Below are positions 16,901-24,524 of a stretch of DNA of 64,000 nt, piece by piece. The stretch lies in NCBI GenBank assembly GCA_050251735.1, contig JBFWMF010000001.1, positions 230,060 through 294,059 of the forward strand. The letters are read 5' to 3'. The stretch is from Desulfitobacterium sp050251735 (GTDB taxonomy: Bacteria > Bacillota > Desulfitobacteriia > Desulfitobacteriales > Desulfitobacteriaceae). The number at the start of each line of letters is the position of its first letter. Position 1 is the stretch's first letter. The position numbers and the translations under genes are program-made. A model generated the notes under the pieces. That model saw only the letters and a list, made by a program, of their open reading frames with translations, was not told the origin of the DNA and did no database searches.

Positions 16901-17561
16901 GACTGCTAGGGTTCAAGAAATCAAACAACGGCTCGAATCCTTGGGCCCTGTGAACCAAGCGGCCATCGAGGAGTTCCCCAAGCTTCACGAGCGTTTTGAG
17001 TTTTTATCCGTGCAAAAGCTAGATCTCGAAGAGGCGAATGACTCCCTCCACGACTTGATCGGTGAATTGGATGTAACCATGGCCGAACGCTTTAAAGAAG
17101 GCTTTACAGCAGTCAATGAGGCCTTTCAAGTGGTCTTCAAAGAGCTGTTCAATGGCGGCTTTGCCGAACTGCGGCTAGTCGATCCGGACAATCTTCTGGA
17201 GACAGGGGTAGAGATTATCGCACAGCCACCCGGCAAGAAAGCCCAGCTTCTTTCCCTGCTGTCCGGGGGAGAACGGGCTCTCACAGCCATTGGCTTGCTC
17301 TTTGCCCTGCTTAAAGTGAAGCCGAGCCCCTTCTGTATTCTTGATGAGATCGAAGCTTCCTTGGATGATGCTAACGTGAGTCGCTTCGCTCAATATGTCC
17401 ATCGTCTAGCTAATTCGACTCAGTTCCTAGTCATCTCCCACCGTAAAGGAACCATGGAAGCAGCCGATGTGCTCTATGGTATATCCATGGAGGAGTCGGG
17501 TGTATCTAAGCTTCTTTCTGTCAAGTTAGCGGAGCAAGATAAGGATAGCCAGACAGCATGA
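13965..17561 (+). CDS. smc: Chromosome segregation ATPase SMC
   Basis: 1198 residues in the standard SMC plan. The N-terminal head has Walker A GPNGSGKSN. Long coiled coils flank a hinge at ~505-660 (including LGGGIQNIVAE and GGSLTGGS). The C-terminal head has signature LLSGGERALTAIGLL and Walker B FCILDEIEASLDD. It acts with ScpAB in condensing and segregating the nucleoid. GGAGGAG lies 6 bases before the ATG. In most Firmicutes ftsY follows directly; here it lies about 20 kb further on. Confidence 0.97.
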   Translation: MAKAAALPVFLKSITIQGFKSFADRVKLELGHGLSVVVGPNGSGKSNVADAIRWVLGEQSAKNLRGSKMEDVIFAGSSVRRPVGMAEVSLVFDNTTGIFPLDYQEVVITRRVYRDGEGQYFINRSSCRLKDIHELFMDTGAGKEGFSIIGQGRVEELLNQKSEDRRTMLEEASGITKYRMRKREALKRLDETERNLERIRDILVEIEGQLGPLEEQAAIAKEAVELTSEQKALEIEIVTHDLKEVRTKLTSSAQDTEELQAAIAATVAALGQKESEILYSKVNLNQADEKIQKQQETTYAIDQSLNEIIQEIRLRQEREGYLGEQISRVTTEVKDNEEKVRGSAEQLRSVESRKSLLLKTIQESNQTLQEDEQRYAEAKAKNGLEELEALRGNLALVQKELTESAAEISRVTHQIDTLGASQNQWVSEKKDKEASLATYEQEEEVILDQIKVQEDRHQDSRQELEKIQLDLTQLREQNKVKQSELRQWSGELEKKSARYHALKNLEDSLEGYQRGVRELMQAKKKGVAACQQLCGTLADLLQVEERHEVAIEVALGGGIQNIVAETEKGAKEAVHYLKTHNLGRATFLPLDVIQGGQTNVAKEVANDPGFIGLAVNLITFQEKYRKAFESQLGRIVVVADMEAATRVARASGYRARIVTLDGDQVHPGGSLTGGSYQRKGANILGRSRELQELQQECDVRRGQLRKLEEEINLLNTRMQRQEEGLKALAGEEQELKSALAVLRTNQLNLHEQIQRLKAEITDLNLRLDGMNQEGEELLRQKTRREEEQLQLKARLHEAEGALSLQEEQNQKASRELEVFQESLTQAKIQAAKWEQELKQATERIEEGQAILLESNLLLEQKRQDLVELEEGKARIVQEQRDWDTQRQEAAERQQQAQEMLVALRQEREVLSKELMEQERLAQNQRQEQQGLEQKLHNLEVRLARWDAEWETGYKRLQEEFVLTWEEAQAYHTERSQGGLTARVQEIKQRLESLGPVNQAAIEEFPKLHERFEFLSVQKLDLEEANDSLHDLIGELDVTMAERFKEGFTAVNEAFQVVFKELFNGGFAELRLVDPDNLLETGVEIIAQPPGKKAQLLSLLSGGERALTAIGLLFALLKVKPSPFCILDEIEASLDDANVSRFAQYVHRLANSTQFLVISHRKGTMEAADVLYGISMEESGVSKLLSVKLAEQDKDSQTA

Positions 17562-17616
17562 GATGTTTGCGTAACTTTGGATGGGTCTAAATAGGCCTAA
17601 TGAATAGATGAAATGG

Positions 17617-17653
17617 AAAAGGATACCTCTCTTTTAAAGGGAGGTATCCTTTT
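17617..17653 (+). terminator. Strong terminator after smc
   Basis: A perfect 13-bp stem (17617-17629 with 17641-17653) and an 11-base loop rich in T and A. The A-rich 5' and T-rich 3' arms make it usable in both directions. It marks the end of the fapR-smc operon. Confidence 0.85.
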
Positions 17654-17675
17654 CATTAATAAAAGTTAAAATATG

Positions 17676-17714
17676 TGTAACCTTTACCCCTTCTCAGATC
17701 ATCTTATCTATGAA
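17676..17714 (+). promoter_or_regulatory. ECF-type promoter-like motif 1
   Basis: TGTAACCTTTA begins at 17676, and CTATGAA lies 26 bases after TGTAAC (17708-17714). TGTAAC resembles the -35 element of B. subtilis SigX-type promoters. The same pair of blocks at the same spacing occurs at 19610-19648 and, on the minus strand, at 22742-22780. It lies 37-75 bases upstream of the secreted-protein gene at 17751. Confidence 0.5.
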
Positions 17715-17750
17715 CACATATGAACAGAATAAAGAAAGAAGGGATAAACT

Positions 17751-18176
17751 ATGAAAAAGTACTTAGTCATTCTGCTTGCGGTATCTCTATTTCTCATGGG
17801 TGCAAATCCGATCATGGCATCATCTCAACAACAGAACACGATAATCTCTCCTCAAGCCTACATAACGATAACAGGAGGTAATTGTGCCATTAACAGTAAT
17901 GGAGATGGAACGATTAATATCTCTGGTTCAACGACAACGGTATATCCGGTAGATAAAATTGGCCTTACACTGCACTTGCAATATTTATCAGGTGGAAGCT
18001 GGTATAATCTTAATTCCTATACTTTCAGTGACTACGAATCAGCATATATTTCCGCTAGCAAACTGCTCAGAGTGTCCAGTGGCTTTTACTACCGCGTAGT
18101 TGCTGAGCATACATCCCTTGATGGCGCGATCAATGAACGTGGGCAATCATACACAAGTATGGTTTATGTTCCTTGA
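17751..18176 (+). CDS. Small secreted protein of unknown function
   Basis: 141 residues. A signal peptide (KKYLVILLAVSLFLMGANPIMA, cleavage near A-S-S) precedes a domain of ~115 residues rich in Ser, Thr, Gly and aromatic residues (GGNCAINSNGDGTINISGSTT, then LTLHLQYLSGGSWYNL and SGFYYRVVAEH). It looks like an all-beta extracellular domain. It resembles small secreted proteins seen in Clostridia, but I do not recognise a named function. Its upstream ECF-type motif and its position beside the sigma/anti-sigma pair suggest envelope-stress regulation; that is inference. Confidence 0.75.
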   Translation: MKKYLVILLAVSLFLMGANPIMASSQQQNTIISPQAYITITGGNCAINSNGDGTINISGSTTTVYPVDKIGLTLHLQYLSGGSWYNLNSYTFSDYESAYISASKLLRVSSGFYYRVVAEHTSLDGAINERGQSYTSMVYVP

Positions 18177-18220
18177 CTAATAATGAAGAATTGCTGTTAT
18201 ACATTCTGAATCTCGCAAAG

Positions 18221-18250
18221 GACAGCTTTTGGCATCAGACAGAAGCTGTC
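18221..18250. terminator. Terminator between convergent genes
   Basis: GACAGCTT (18221-18228) pairs with AAGCTGTC (18243-18250), followed by TTCTATTGTT. It lies between the plus-strand secreted protein and the minus-strand anti-sigma gene. Confidence 0.6.
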
Positions 18251-18264
18251 TTCTATTGTTAAAT

Positions 18265-19020
18265 TTACGATATTGATTCTGCAATCTTTATTAGTTCTTC
18301 CCTTGGAATTTTCCCCGTCAGCTGATTGAGTAGGCTCTTTGATTCCCAATTTAGTTTGGTTAATCCGGACTTATGATTAAACAATACAGCGGGTCGCCCG
18401 GCTATTGATATTTCTTCAGCTAAAGTGTCATCAGAATCATATAATGACCCTCTTGAAGCAGAAGAGCCTAATTTGCTCTGTTCAAAGATGATACTATTCC
18501 CTTCAAACACATAATGAATCGTTACCTTTTCATGATTTGAGCCTAAAAAAGTAACTGTTATTTTCTCGGCCTTAGATCCTTCTGGCAAATAATTGGGGAG
18601 AGATAAAGTGAAGGAAATCATGGATTGTGCCTCTTCGAGGGTAACTTCCTTTTCGATATTAATACTCAAATCTTGAACAGTCGGTTTATCTGAACTAGGA
18701 CTATGTTGATAACTCTCAATTTGGCTATGAGTAGACTTCCCAGTGATCACGCTGAAAAGTTCCATAAACTTCTCGCCAAAAGCTTGCGCGTACGTTGGTT
18801 TAAATAACAGACTACTTATTACAATGAAAATTACTGCTGCCCAAGTAATATTACGATACCTTTTTGAGGGGAAAGTTTCTTTATCATCTACCTCTTCTGA
18901 CTGAAGTCGTTTTTGGAACTTGAGCCATTGCTCATCAACATCCGGAACCTTAATGTCTTCTAACTCCCTAGCAACCTTATTTTGTATGTATTCATCCAGC
19001 TGAGATTCAGATAAAGTCAT
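18265..19020 (-). CDS. Membrane anti-sigma factor with C-terminal DUF4367-like domain
   Basis: 251 residues from the ATG at 19020, chosen because AAGGGGGTGG lies just upstream; a start at 19047 would add nine residues without a ribosome site. The N-terminal ~55 residues are charged and cytoplasmic. One membrane helix lies at ~62-80 (ITWAAVIFIVISSLLF). A ~165-residue extracytoplasmic domain follows, whose end (VTIHYVFEGNSIIFEQ, GRPAVLFNH) resembles DUF4367. It overlaps the end of the sigma gene by 14 bases, the usual arrangement for a cognate anti-sigma factor that holds its sigma at the membrane until a signal arrives. Confidence 0.8.
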   Translation of the reverse strand: MTLSESQLDEYIQNKVARELEDIKVPDVDEQWLKFQKRLQSEEVDDKETFPSKRYRNITWAAVIFIVISSLLFKPTYAQAFGEKFMELFSVITGKSTHSQIESYQHSPSSDKPTVQDLSINIEKEVTLEEAQSMISFTLSLPNYLPEGSKAEKITVTFLGSNHEKVTIHYVFEGNSIIFEQSKLGSSASRGSLYDSDDTLAEEISIAGRPAVLFNHKSGLTKLNWESKSLLNQLTGKIPREELIKIAESIS

Positions 19021-19558
19021 TATTGCCACCCCCTTGCAGATAATCAAAAGCGTCGTTATATTTCTGTCTAAACCTACTTTTTGCTCTATGAAGCCTTACC
19101 TTTACATTGGGTATACTTATATTCATGATAGAAGATATTTCTCCCAAAGATAAATCTGCATAGTATTTCAACGCGAGGACTTGTGCGTCCTGAGGCTTAA
19201 GCTTACTAAAGATATCATCCATATCAAGGTTGAGCTCCACATCTAAGAAGTCCTTGTCCGAGGAAGCATCAGTGATGGCTAATTCTTCAAATGGTATCAC
19301 GTTTGCTTGTTTTCTATAGAAACCTTTCGCTTCGTTGATAGCAATGACCGTTACCCAAGAAGAGAATTTCTCTTTATCAGCAAGTGTGTCAATTTTCTTG
19401 AATGCAATCATAAAAGCTTGTTGAACTGCTTCCTCTGCAATATATTGATCTTTTATGTAGAAGTAAACAATTTTATAGATCTTCCTATAATGGTTTTTAA
19501 ATAATATTTCAAACATGGCATGTGCGCTACTATCCAATATTTCTACACTCTCCTCCAT
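19007..19558 (-). CDS. ECF-type RNA polymerase sigma factor
   Basis: 183 residues. Region 2 (FEILFKNHYRKIYKIVYFYIKDQYIAEEAVQQAFMIAFKK, ~17-55) and region 4 (LKPQDAQVLALKYYADLSLGEISSIMNISIPNVKVRLHRAKSRFRQ, ~115-165) are clear. There is no region 1 or 3, as in ECF sigmas. It is cotranscribed with the anti-sigma gene downstream. Promoter-like motifs TGTAACCTTT around this locus are candidate targets. One lies just upstream of this gene but on the opposite strand, so self-activation is not shown directly. Confidence 0.92.
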   Translation of the reverse strand: MEESVEILDSSAHAMFEILFKNHYRKIYKIVYFYIKDQYIAEEAVQQAFMIAFKKIDTLADKEKFSSWVTVIAINEAKGFYRKQANVIPFEELAITDASSDKDFLDVELNLDMDDIFSKLKPQDAQVLALKYYADLSLGEISSIMNISIPNVKVRLHRAKSRFRQKYNDAFDYLQGGGNNDFI

Positions 19559-19609
19559 GAAACCTTATAATCCCCAGATAAGATATATTTATGAAAATTA
19601 TAACATAAG

Positions 19610-19648
19610 TGTAACCTTTTGGGGTAGTTATTCACCCTACTCTATGAA
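19610..19648 (+). promoter_or_regulatory. ECF-type promoter-like motif 2
   Basis: TGTAACCTTTTGGGGTAG begins at 19610 and CTATGAA is at 19642-19648, with the same 26-base spacing as motif 1. It points away from the sigma gene, towards a region without a recognisable gene (19649-20126). Confidence 0.45.
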
Positions 19649-20126
19649 GGGGAATAAAGGGTGGAGTAAGATATATGATTGTGTAATTCTTTCAGGAATA
19701 ATTTGAATATAGACGGATAAAAAGGCATGGTAGATCTTTAGGAAAACAAGTTGGTGGAGTTGTTGGACTTAAGAACAATAATGGAAAAACTCTCGTTAAG
19801 TCACCTCTTCCTCGCGAGGGTATACCCTTTCAAATTCGACAGCGTCAAATTTTGCGACCATAAATCTAAATTCCCTATATTTAAACCTCTAAAGGAGAAT
19901 GTAGATGAGTATCTGATATTTTTATTTGTCATTGGCTTGAGATTGCACCATCACTTCATAAACATGATTTTCTAGTAAGCTTTTTGTATTAATGGGTTCA
20001 TTTGCGTAAACGGAAGGAACTGAAGCGATAAACAAACTATATTAAAGCAGCTCGAGATTTTGTAGGTAATAAATATACAGTAATCGAATGTGAACCGAAA
20101 GGTAGGAGTATAACCTTTTAGGGTAG
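19649..20126. other. AT-rich stretch without a recognisable gene
   Basis: Only short frames without good ribosome sites are seen, such as 19751-19975, which lacks family features. The end (20108-20126) carries a third TATAACCTTTTAGGGTAG motif. The stretch may be the decayed remains of a gene once driven by motif 2. Confidence 0.5.
20108..20126 (+). promoter_or_regulatory. ECF-type promoter-like motif 3, cut by IS remnant
   Basis: GTATAACCTTTTAGGGTAG differs from motif 2 at only two of 19 positions. The IS21-like end begins at the very next base (20127), so the downstream half of the promoter has been separated. Confidence 0.45.
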
Positions 20127-20690
20127 TGTAAGCGGTCAAGTAAAATGATCGTTTTTTTGTCACAAATTGATCGATTTTTTTGACCGCCTTGATTAATAAC
20201 AGCACTTGAATATTTGGCATGACATTGTGGATAACTAGTGTTGTTGGGTTATCATATCGTCTTTCGGTTTTTGAGTCGGTAACCTTCTCCCGTCATGTTG
20301 AAAATCTCACACTTGTATACCAGTCGATCTAGTATGGCCGTTGTGATGGCCTCATCTCCCAAGAAACCACTCCATTCGCTAAAGTCTTTATTGGACGTAA
20401 TTTTCGTGCATGGCTGCAATGAATGCAAAGAATAGATTGGATTCAGTTTTGCTAACAGGTAAGAACCCGATTTCATCAATATAGATGATGAGATCCGCCT
20501 TATACAGATACTTAAGCTTTCTCTTTGATGATGCCGTAATTTCAGCTGTTTTAAGTATTTTGATCAATTCATCCAAAGATAAAAAACGATACGGTATGCC
20601 CTTTCTGAAGGGCTAGATAACCTAGTGCGCTGGCCAAATGCGACTTCCCAACGCTTGGTGGACCCAAAAACATAATGTTATAAGCCTCTT
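20127..20690 (-). mobile_element. Remnant of an IS21-family insertion sequence
   Basis: The left boundary TGTAAGCGGTCAAG is followed by related blocks AATGATCGTTTTTTTG and ATTGATCGATTTTTTTG, as in IS21-type ends with repeated transposase sites. A broken istB follows on the minus strand. No istA and no second end were found, so the element is deleted on its right side near 20690. Confidence 0.75.
20252..20690 (-). pseudogene. istB: Broken istB (IS21 transposition helper ATPase)
   Basis: Read on the minus strand, pieces in three frames together give an IstB. They are the Walker A GPPSVGKSHLASALGYLALQ (~20590-20680), then L-I-I-Y-I-D-E-I-G-F-L-P with SNLFFAFIAAMHE, then TSNKDFSEWSGFLGD and ATAILDRLVYKCEIFNMTGEGYRL. 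An extra T in a run near 20585 and a second shift near 20400 break the frame. The 5' end is missing. IstB assists the IstA transposase; this copy cannot be functional. Confidence 0.85.
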
Positions 20691-20992
20691 TTCAAAAAAA
20701 TGTATAGAAAGTCCTGGGCTTATATTACCTTTTTAAGGAAGAACCATAACGAAAATGCAAAAGCATCTTATTGAAACTCGGCATTGAATAGAGTGATTCA
20801 GCTATCTGTAATTTATTGGTATCATAGCTTGATGACATTGGATATGACCTCCATACCAGAAATGGATGTGGTCGAGCAAAAAGGGCATATCTCAATACGT
20901 TTTTGAAAAACGTTTTACGACACGCCCTAGCAATCTCACTTCGTCTTGATTATTTTGTATTTATTCAGGATTTAGACTCTCCCATTATTCAG
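20691..20992. other. Degenerate stretch, no supported gene
   Basis: A minus-strand frame of about 65 codons without stops (around 20725-20925) has no start and no family I recognise. A short perfect hairpin ACGTTTTT/AAAAACGT lies at 20897-20913. It is probably decayed mobile-element or gene debris between the istB remnant and the secreted-protein gene. Confidence 0.4.
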
Positions 20993-22228
20993 TTAGAGAC
21001 TATATGATGAACTAGCAGTTGAAACTATAAAAAGGTCGCCACTCCACATATCAACCGAATATTTAAAGTATACGCTACAAGATGACCCACTCTGAATATA
21101 TTGATTGGCACCCTCATTGTATGTTTGTCCAAACGTTGTTGGAACAAAGAAACCAGCCACAATTGGGCTAAAAGCCCATTGCGTATAATTCGTACCAGAA
21201 GTACCAGTGGTTGTAATAGAAGTACTACGGTTAAAATTTATACCAATACTGCTACTAGGGGGAAATCCGAAAGAAGCCGAATATGAGCTTTGTGATGTAA
21301 TAGGTGTAGGCTTGTAATAAGCTACCTTTCCTCCACTATTGTTACTTTGATAGATATAAACAGTTCCAATACCATATGCAAGCCTTGTAGTTGCTGTAAC
21401 ACCTGCATCACTCATAAAGACATATTGTGAATTAACCGGATTACTTGGATCACGATATTTTGCAAATACCCAGTTAATATCCACAGATTCCCAAGAATCA
21501 TACCTGGAGAATATTGCCATTCTCGGCCAGGATGTATCGATTGATGCGTAAACAGGTTTGCTTGATATTAAATTAGCAGTAGAATTTATATTTTTGCTGA
21601 AGAAATATTTAAAAGTATCCTTATCGTCTCTGCATGCTATAGTAATAACTCTTAAGACTTCACTTGGGATATTACTTTCAACAGTCAAAGTTGAAATACG
21701 CTCTATTCCTTCTGAATCTTTCAGAATTGAAATTGCAACCGAAGTTAACTTATCATCTCCTGCTTGACCACCTTCAAAATACTCAGGCATTTGAATTCCC
21801 AGAAAACCGTAAGCTTCTTCTGGAGTTATATTATCTTTTTGCAAGATAATTCTGGAACCGCTATTATAAGCTTCCCTGATTTTCTCGGCGGTATTTTGAT
21901 CAGTTAACTGATTTGTATTAACTGCGATATTTTTGAATTTGTCAATATTTAATTGAGATATATTTTTTTTGTTTAGTTTTGTAATTTTTGTAGAAACATT
22001 CTCATGGTTATATTCAATCATATTTTGAGAAGGTATTGAGTCATCATTAGTTATAAATATCAATCCATTTTCATCCAAGTTAGTTTTGTACTTTGTTAAT
22101 TCTGGATTGATTTTTGGATTTTCTTGAGCTGATGCAGGAATAATATTAATGGTAAGTCCCGATGCAATCAGCCCCACTATTAGCAATACAGTAAAAAGAG
22201 CCGTCAATTTCGGATGCCTTTTAAACAT
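20993..22228 (-). CDS. Large secreted protein of unknown function
   Basis: 411 residues from the ATG at 22228, which has GGAGGAG 6-7 bases upstream and gives a proper signal peptide (FKRHPKLTALFTVLLIVGLIASGL, cleavage near PASA-QE). A longer frame from 22297 would place 23 residues ahead of it that derive partly from a transposase remnant. The mature protein has a Lys/Asn-rich N-terminal half (NNLDKF-type, TPEEAYGFLGIQMPEYF). Its C-terminal half is rich in Ser, Thr and aromatics (FSRYDSWESVDINWVFAKY, YIYQSNNSGGKVAYYKP) and looks all-beta. I do not recognise a family. An ECF-type motif lies about 515 bases upstream on the same strand. Confidence 0.75.
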   Translation of the reverse strand: MFKRHPKLTALFTVLLIVGLIASGLTINIIPASAQENPKINPELTKYKTNLDENGLIFITNDDSIPSQNMIEYNHENVSTKITKLNKKNISQLNIDKFKNIAVNTNQLTDQNTAEKIREAYNSGSRIILQKDNITPEEAYGFLGIQMPEYFEGGQAGDDKLTSVAISILKDSEGIERISTLTVESNIPSEVLRVITIACRDDKDTFKYFFSKNINSTANLISSKPVYASIDTSWPRMAIFSRYDSWESVDINWVFAKYRDPSNPVNSQYVFMSDAGVTATTRLAYGIGTVYIYQSNNSGGKVAYYKPTPITSQSSYSASFGFPPSSSIGINFNRSTSITTTGTSGTNYTQWAFSPIVAGFFVPTTFGQTYNEGANQYIQSGSSCSVYFKYSVDMWSGDLFIVSTASSSYSL

Positions 22229-22257
22229 TATTATCTCCTCCAAAAAAATGATTTTCC

Positions 22258-22377
22258 TCAATTTTTCCATGGAATATTCTTGGATAACTTGACCCATCGA
22301 TTTTCTGGATTTAGCTTGCCTTCAAACGGTAAAACAAAGTCTTCTATTTTGATCTGAGCACTCGGCTTACAGTACAT
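22258..22377 (-). pseudogene. N-terminal fragment of an IS transposase
   Basis: Starting at ATG 22377 with GGAGG upstream, the frame reads MYCKPSAQIKIEDF, LPFEGKLNPENRWVKL and IPW before a stop at 22258. This is the start of an IS5/IS1182-type transposase (pattern D-F...PF.GKL.P.NRWVKLA..IPW). Only about 39 codons survive; the deletion point lies just before the secreted-protein gene's ribosome-binding site. Confidence 0.7.
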
Positions 22378-23100
22378 GGTCATCCTCCTAAGTGCAAGGA
22401 TATTACCCAATTTTTCAATCTTTTCTTGCATTAGAATTCGACATATAACCCTATACCCTTGTTATTTTAACGTTTTTTGGTTATTAAGCAAGCCATAATT
22501 ACATTAGATTCTATTATTCCCATTTCCTCGTACAAATAACTACCTGCAAAATGGCAAGCACCCTCCTGCTAGCCAGTGGTTGCTCAGTTAAACTCACATA
22601 AACCTAGATGTGAAATTTTATAAATTTGCAACCCCGAGAGTAAGGCTGATTTGATGAAAGCATTTCCTTGAATATTGCCTGGTTTGCCTTTTCCCTAAAA
22701 AGAATTCATACAATCATATATCTTCTCCCCCCTTTAAACTGTTCATATTATAGAGTAATTTTCTATCCCTAAAGGTTACATGCATGATATGATTTTTATA
22801 TAATTATTTTCAATAGGTTCTACACCACATGCTGAAGGGGTGAAATAATGGATAGTACCCACGCAAAGTTTGAAGTATTATTTATATATACCTCAGACTT
22901 CTAGCACAAGTTACCTGCCCAATTAATGGGGGTATACTCTACTTGCTTCTACGACAGGTCTTGATGAATTCTACTTTGGTTTTCCTGCATTTTACAAAAA
23001 AAAGTGACCCTTATGAATATTCAAATTGTGCACCAGTGCCGAATTTGGCATACAGACATGCCCTTCTCCTATAAGCTTCCCGGAAGGGGAGAGGGAGAAA
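22378..23100. other. Long AT-rich intergenic stretch
   Basis: About 720 bases without a supported gene. Its only clear content is the ECF-type motif 4 on the minus strand at 22742-22780 (TGTAACCTTTAGGG at 22780 downward, ATATGAA 26 bases further). Near the right end a GC-rich imperfect inverted repeat (CCCTTCTCC ... GGGGAGAGGG, ~23060-23095) is visible. Confidence 0.5.
22742..22780 (-). promoter_or_regulatory. ECF-type promoter-like motif 4
   Basis: Minus strand: TGTAACCTTTAGGGATAG starts at 22780, with ATATGAA at 22748-22742, the same spacing as motifs 1 and 2. It points towards the secreted protein at 20993-22228, with the transposase fragment between them. Confidence 0.45.
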
Positions 23101-23109
23101 ATAATGGAT

Positions 23110-23143
23110 AAGACCATGTCAATGCTTAGCTTGACATGGTCTT
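23110..23143. terminator. Terminator after the FMN-domain lipoprotein
   Basis: A perfect 12-bp stem (AAGACCATGTCA 23110-23121 with 23132-23143) and a 10-base loop, located 28 bases beyond the stop of the minus-strand lipoprotein gene. The T-tract on that strand is poor. Confidence 0.65.
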
Positions 23144-23171
23144 AAATACTTACTTATATAGAATTTACGGC

Positions 23172-24407
23172 TTAGTAAACGCCTCTATTCAAGGCATCTT
23201 TGATAGCCGAGAGAATCTTGCTTCCTCTAATTGTAGCACCACTGTGGGTGTCAATATCCTTGACAAAATCTCCGGGCTTGTAGAGATCATAGATTGCGGA
23301 TAGGGGCTTGCCTTCTAAATACTCCAGTGCTTGAAGGTTTTGCTGATACACCGCATAGAGGGGATCGCCTTCCTTCATTTTGAGATAGTTGTTTCCGTTA
23401 TGAGATAACAGTCTGAAATTGACACCTTTCATGACATTCTTCTCAAGATCGAACTGAATTAGTACTTGATCTTCAAAAACACCTCTATATCTACCATCAT
23501 CATACTCACTGACAGTTCCAACGAAGCCCTCTGCTGGCTTATAAGGTCCTCTATTCAAACCATCATTGACAGCGGAAATGAGTTTGCTTGATCTAATGGT
23601 TGATCCACTGTAGGTATCGATATCCTTGACAAAGTTACCGGGAGTATAAAGGTCCTTGAGGGTGGATACGGGTTTCCCTTCTAAATGAGCGATCAACTGA
23701 TTTTGTTGCTCAACAACAGGATACTTAGGATCCCCTTCCTTCAGTTCAAGGTAATTTGTACCGCCATGTTTCAATCCTCTATATTTTACATTTTTCAAGG
23801 TGTTGTTTTCTAAGTCAAACCCGATGAGGACTTGGCCTTCAAAATTACCTCTATAGGATCCATTTGGATAGTCCTTACTATCAGTATTTACATCTGCAAC
23901 ATTATCCGGTGTGTAAACTCCTCTGTTCAGCGCATCCTTGACAGCAGATTGAATTTTACTTGTTCTAATGGTAGCTCCGGTATGACCATCGATGTCATCG
24001 ATAAAATCCCCGGGTTTGTCGAGGTCAACAAGAGCTGAGAGGGGTTTGCCGGTTAAATACTCTAAGGCTTGATTGTTTTGGACAAGGATGGGGTATTTCT
24101 CGTCTCCCTCTTTGAGATCCCGGTAATTGGTACCACCGTGCTTTAAGGTCTGGAAAGATATTTCGGTGATATTGTTGTCTGCTAATTTAAAGCGTACGAC
24201 TATTTCATCACTATAAGAACCTCTGTACAACCCATCGACATATTTTGGACTCGCATCTTTAGCGCCTGCATCCTTATCTGCATCTACAGCGGGAGCTTGG
24301 CCCTGTTGACCATTATTCGTACTGGCTTGGTCTGCTTTACTGCACCCTGTGAGTGTTAATGTGCTCACTAGTACTACTGAAAGCGCGGTTAATAAAACCC
24401 TTTTCAT
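23172..24407 (-). CDS. Lipoprotein with three FMN-binding domains (predicted multi-flavin electron carrier)
   Basis: 411 residues. A lipoprotein signal peptide (lipobox L-T-G-C, ~19-22) and a Gln/Ala/Asp-rich linker lead into three tandem copies of a ~115-residue domain (about 58-170, 180-290, 300-411). Each starts like DGLYRGSYSDE or NGSYRGNFEGQ and ends in DIDGHTGAT, DIDTYSGST or DIDTHSGAT followed by IR-S-K and A-x-x-D-x-LNRG. This is the FMN_bind pattern. D-x-x-[ST]-G-x-T is the motif in which ApbE attaches FMN to the threonine, so up to three covalent flavins are predicted. It would act outside the membrane in electron transfer. It lies 111 bases after the response-regulator gene of the same strand. 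The partner reductase is not adjacent and no apbE is in the window. Confidence 0.88.
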   Translation of the reverse strand: MKRVLLTALSVVLVSTLTLTGCSKADQASTNNGQQGQAPAVDADKDAGAKDASPKYVDGLYRGSYSDEIVVRFKLADNNITEISFQTLKHGGTNYRDLKEGDEKYPILVQNNQALEYLTGKPLSALVDLDKPGDFIDDIDGHTGATIRTSKIQSAVKDALNRGVYTPDNVADVNTDSKDYPNGSYRGNFEGQVLIGFDLENNTLKNVKYRGLKHGGTNYLELKEGDPKYPVVEQQNQLIAHLEGKPVSTLKDLYTPGNFVKDIDTYSGSTIRSSKLISAVNDGLNRGPYKPAEGFVGTVSEYDDGRYRGVFEDQVLIQFDLEKNVMKGVNFRLLSHNGNNYLKMKEGDPLYAVYQQNLQALEYLEGKPLSAIYDLYKPGDFVKDIDTHSGATIRGSKILSAIKDALNRGVY

Positions 24408-24500
24408 CGATACATGCCTCCCTGATCTATTTATATCTGATCTTCTACAGGATTAGCTTAGCATTGAATGAAAGGGGGCGAAATAGTTACTTTTGTCACT

Positions 24501-24524
24501 AAATAGGTACAAATGTACCTATTT
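24501..24524. terminator. Inverted repeat at the end of the response-regulator gene
   Basis: AAATAGGTAC (24501-24510) and GTACCTATTT (24515-24524) form a perfect 10-bp stem with a 4-base loop overlapping the regulator's stop codon. It could be a weak terminator/attenuator before the lipoprotein gene, or an operator. Confidence 0.45.

Noticed and set aside
19751..19975. Possible 74-residue gene
   Set aside because: No ribosome site, no family features and unusual composition; it lies in a decayed region.
20725..20925. Minus-strand open frame of about 65 codons
   Set aside because: No start codon with ribosome site, no recognisable family; it may be debris.
20993..22297. Start of the large secreted protein at 22297
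   Set aside because: The extra N-terminal residues derive partly from a transposase fragment and would hide the signal peptide. ATG 22228 has a strong ribosome site.
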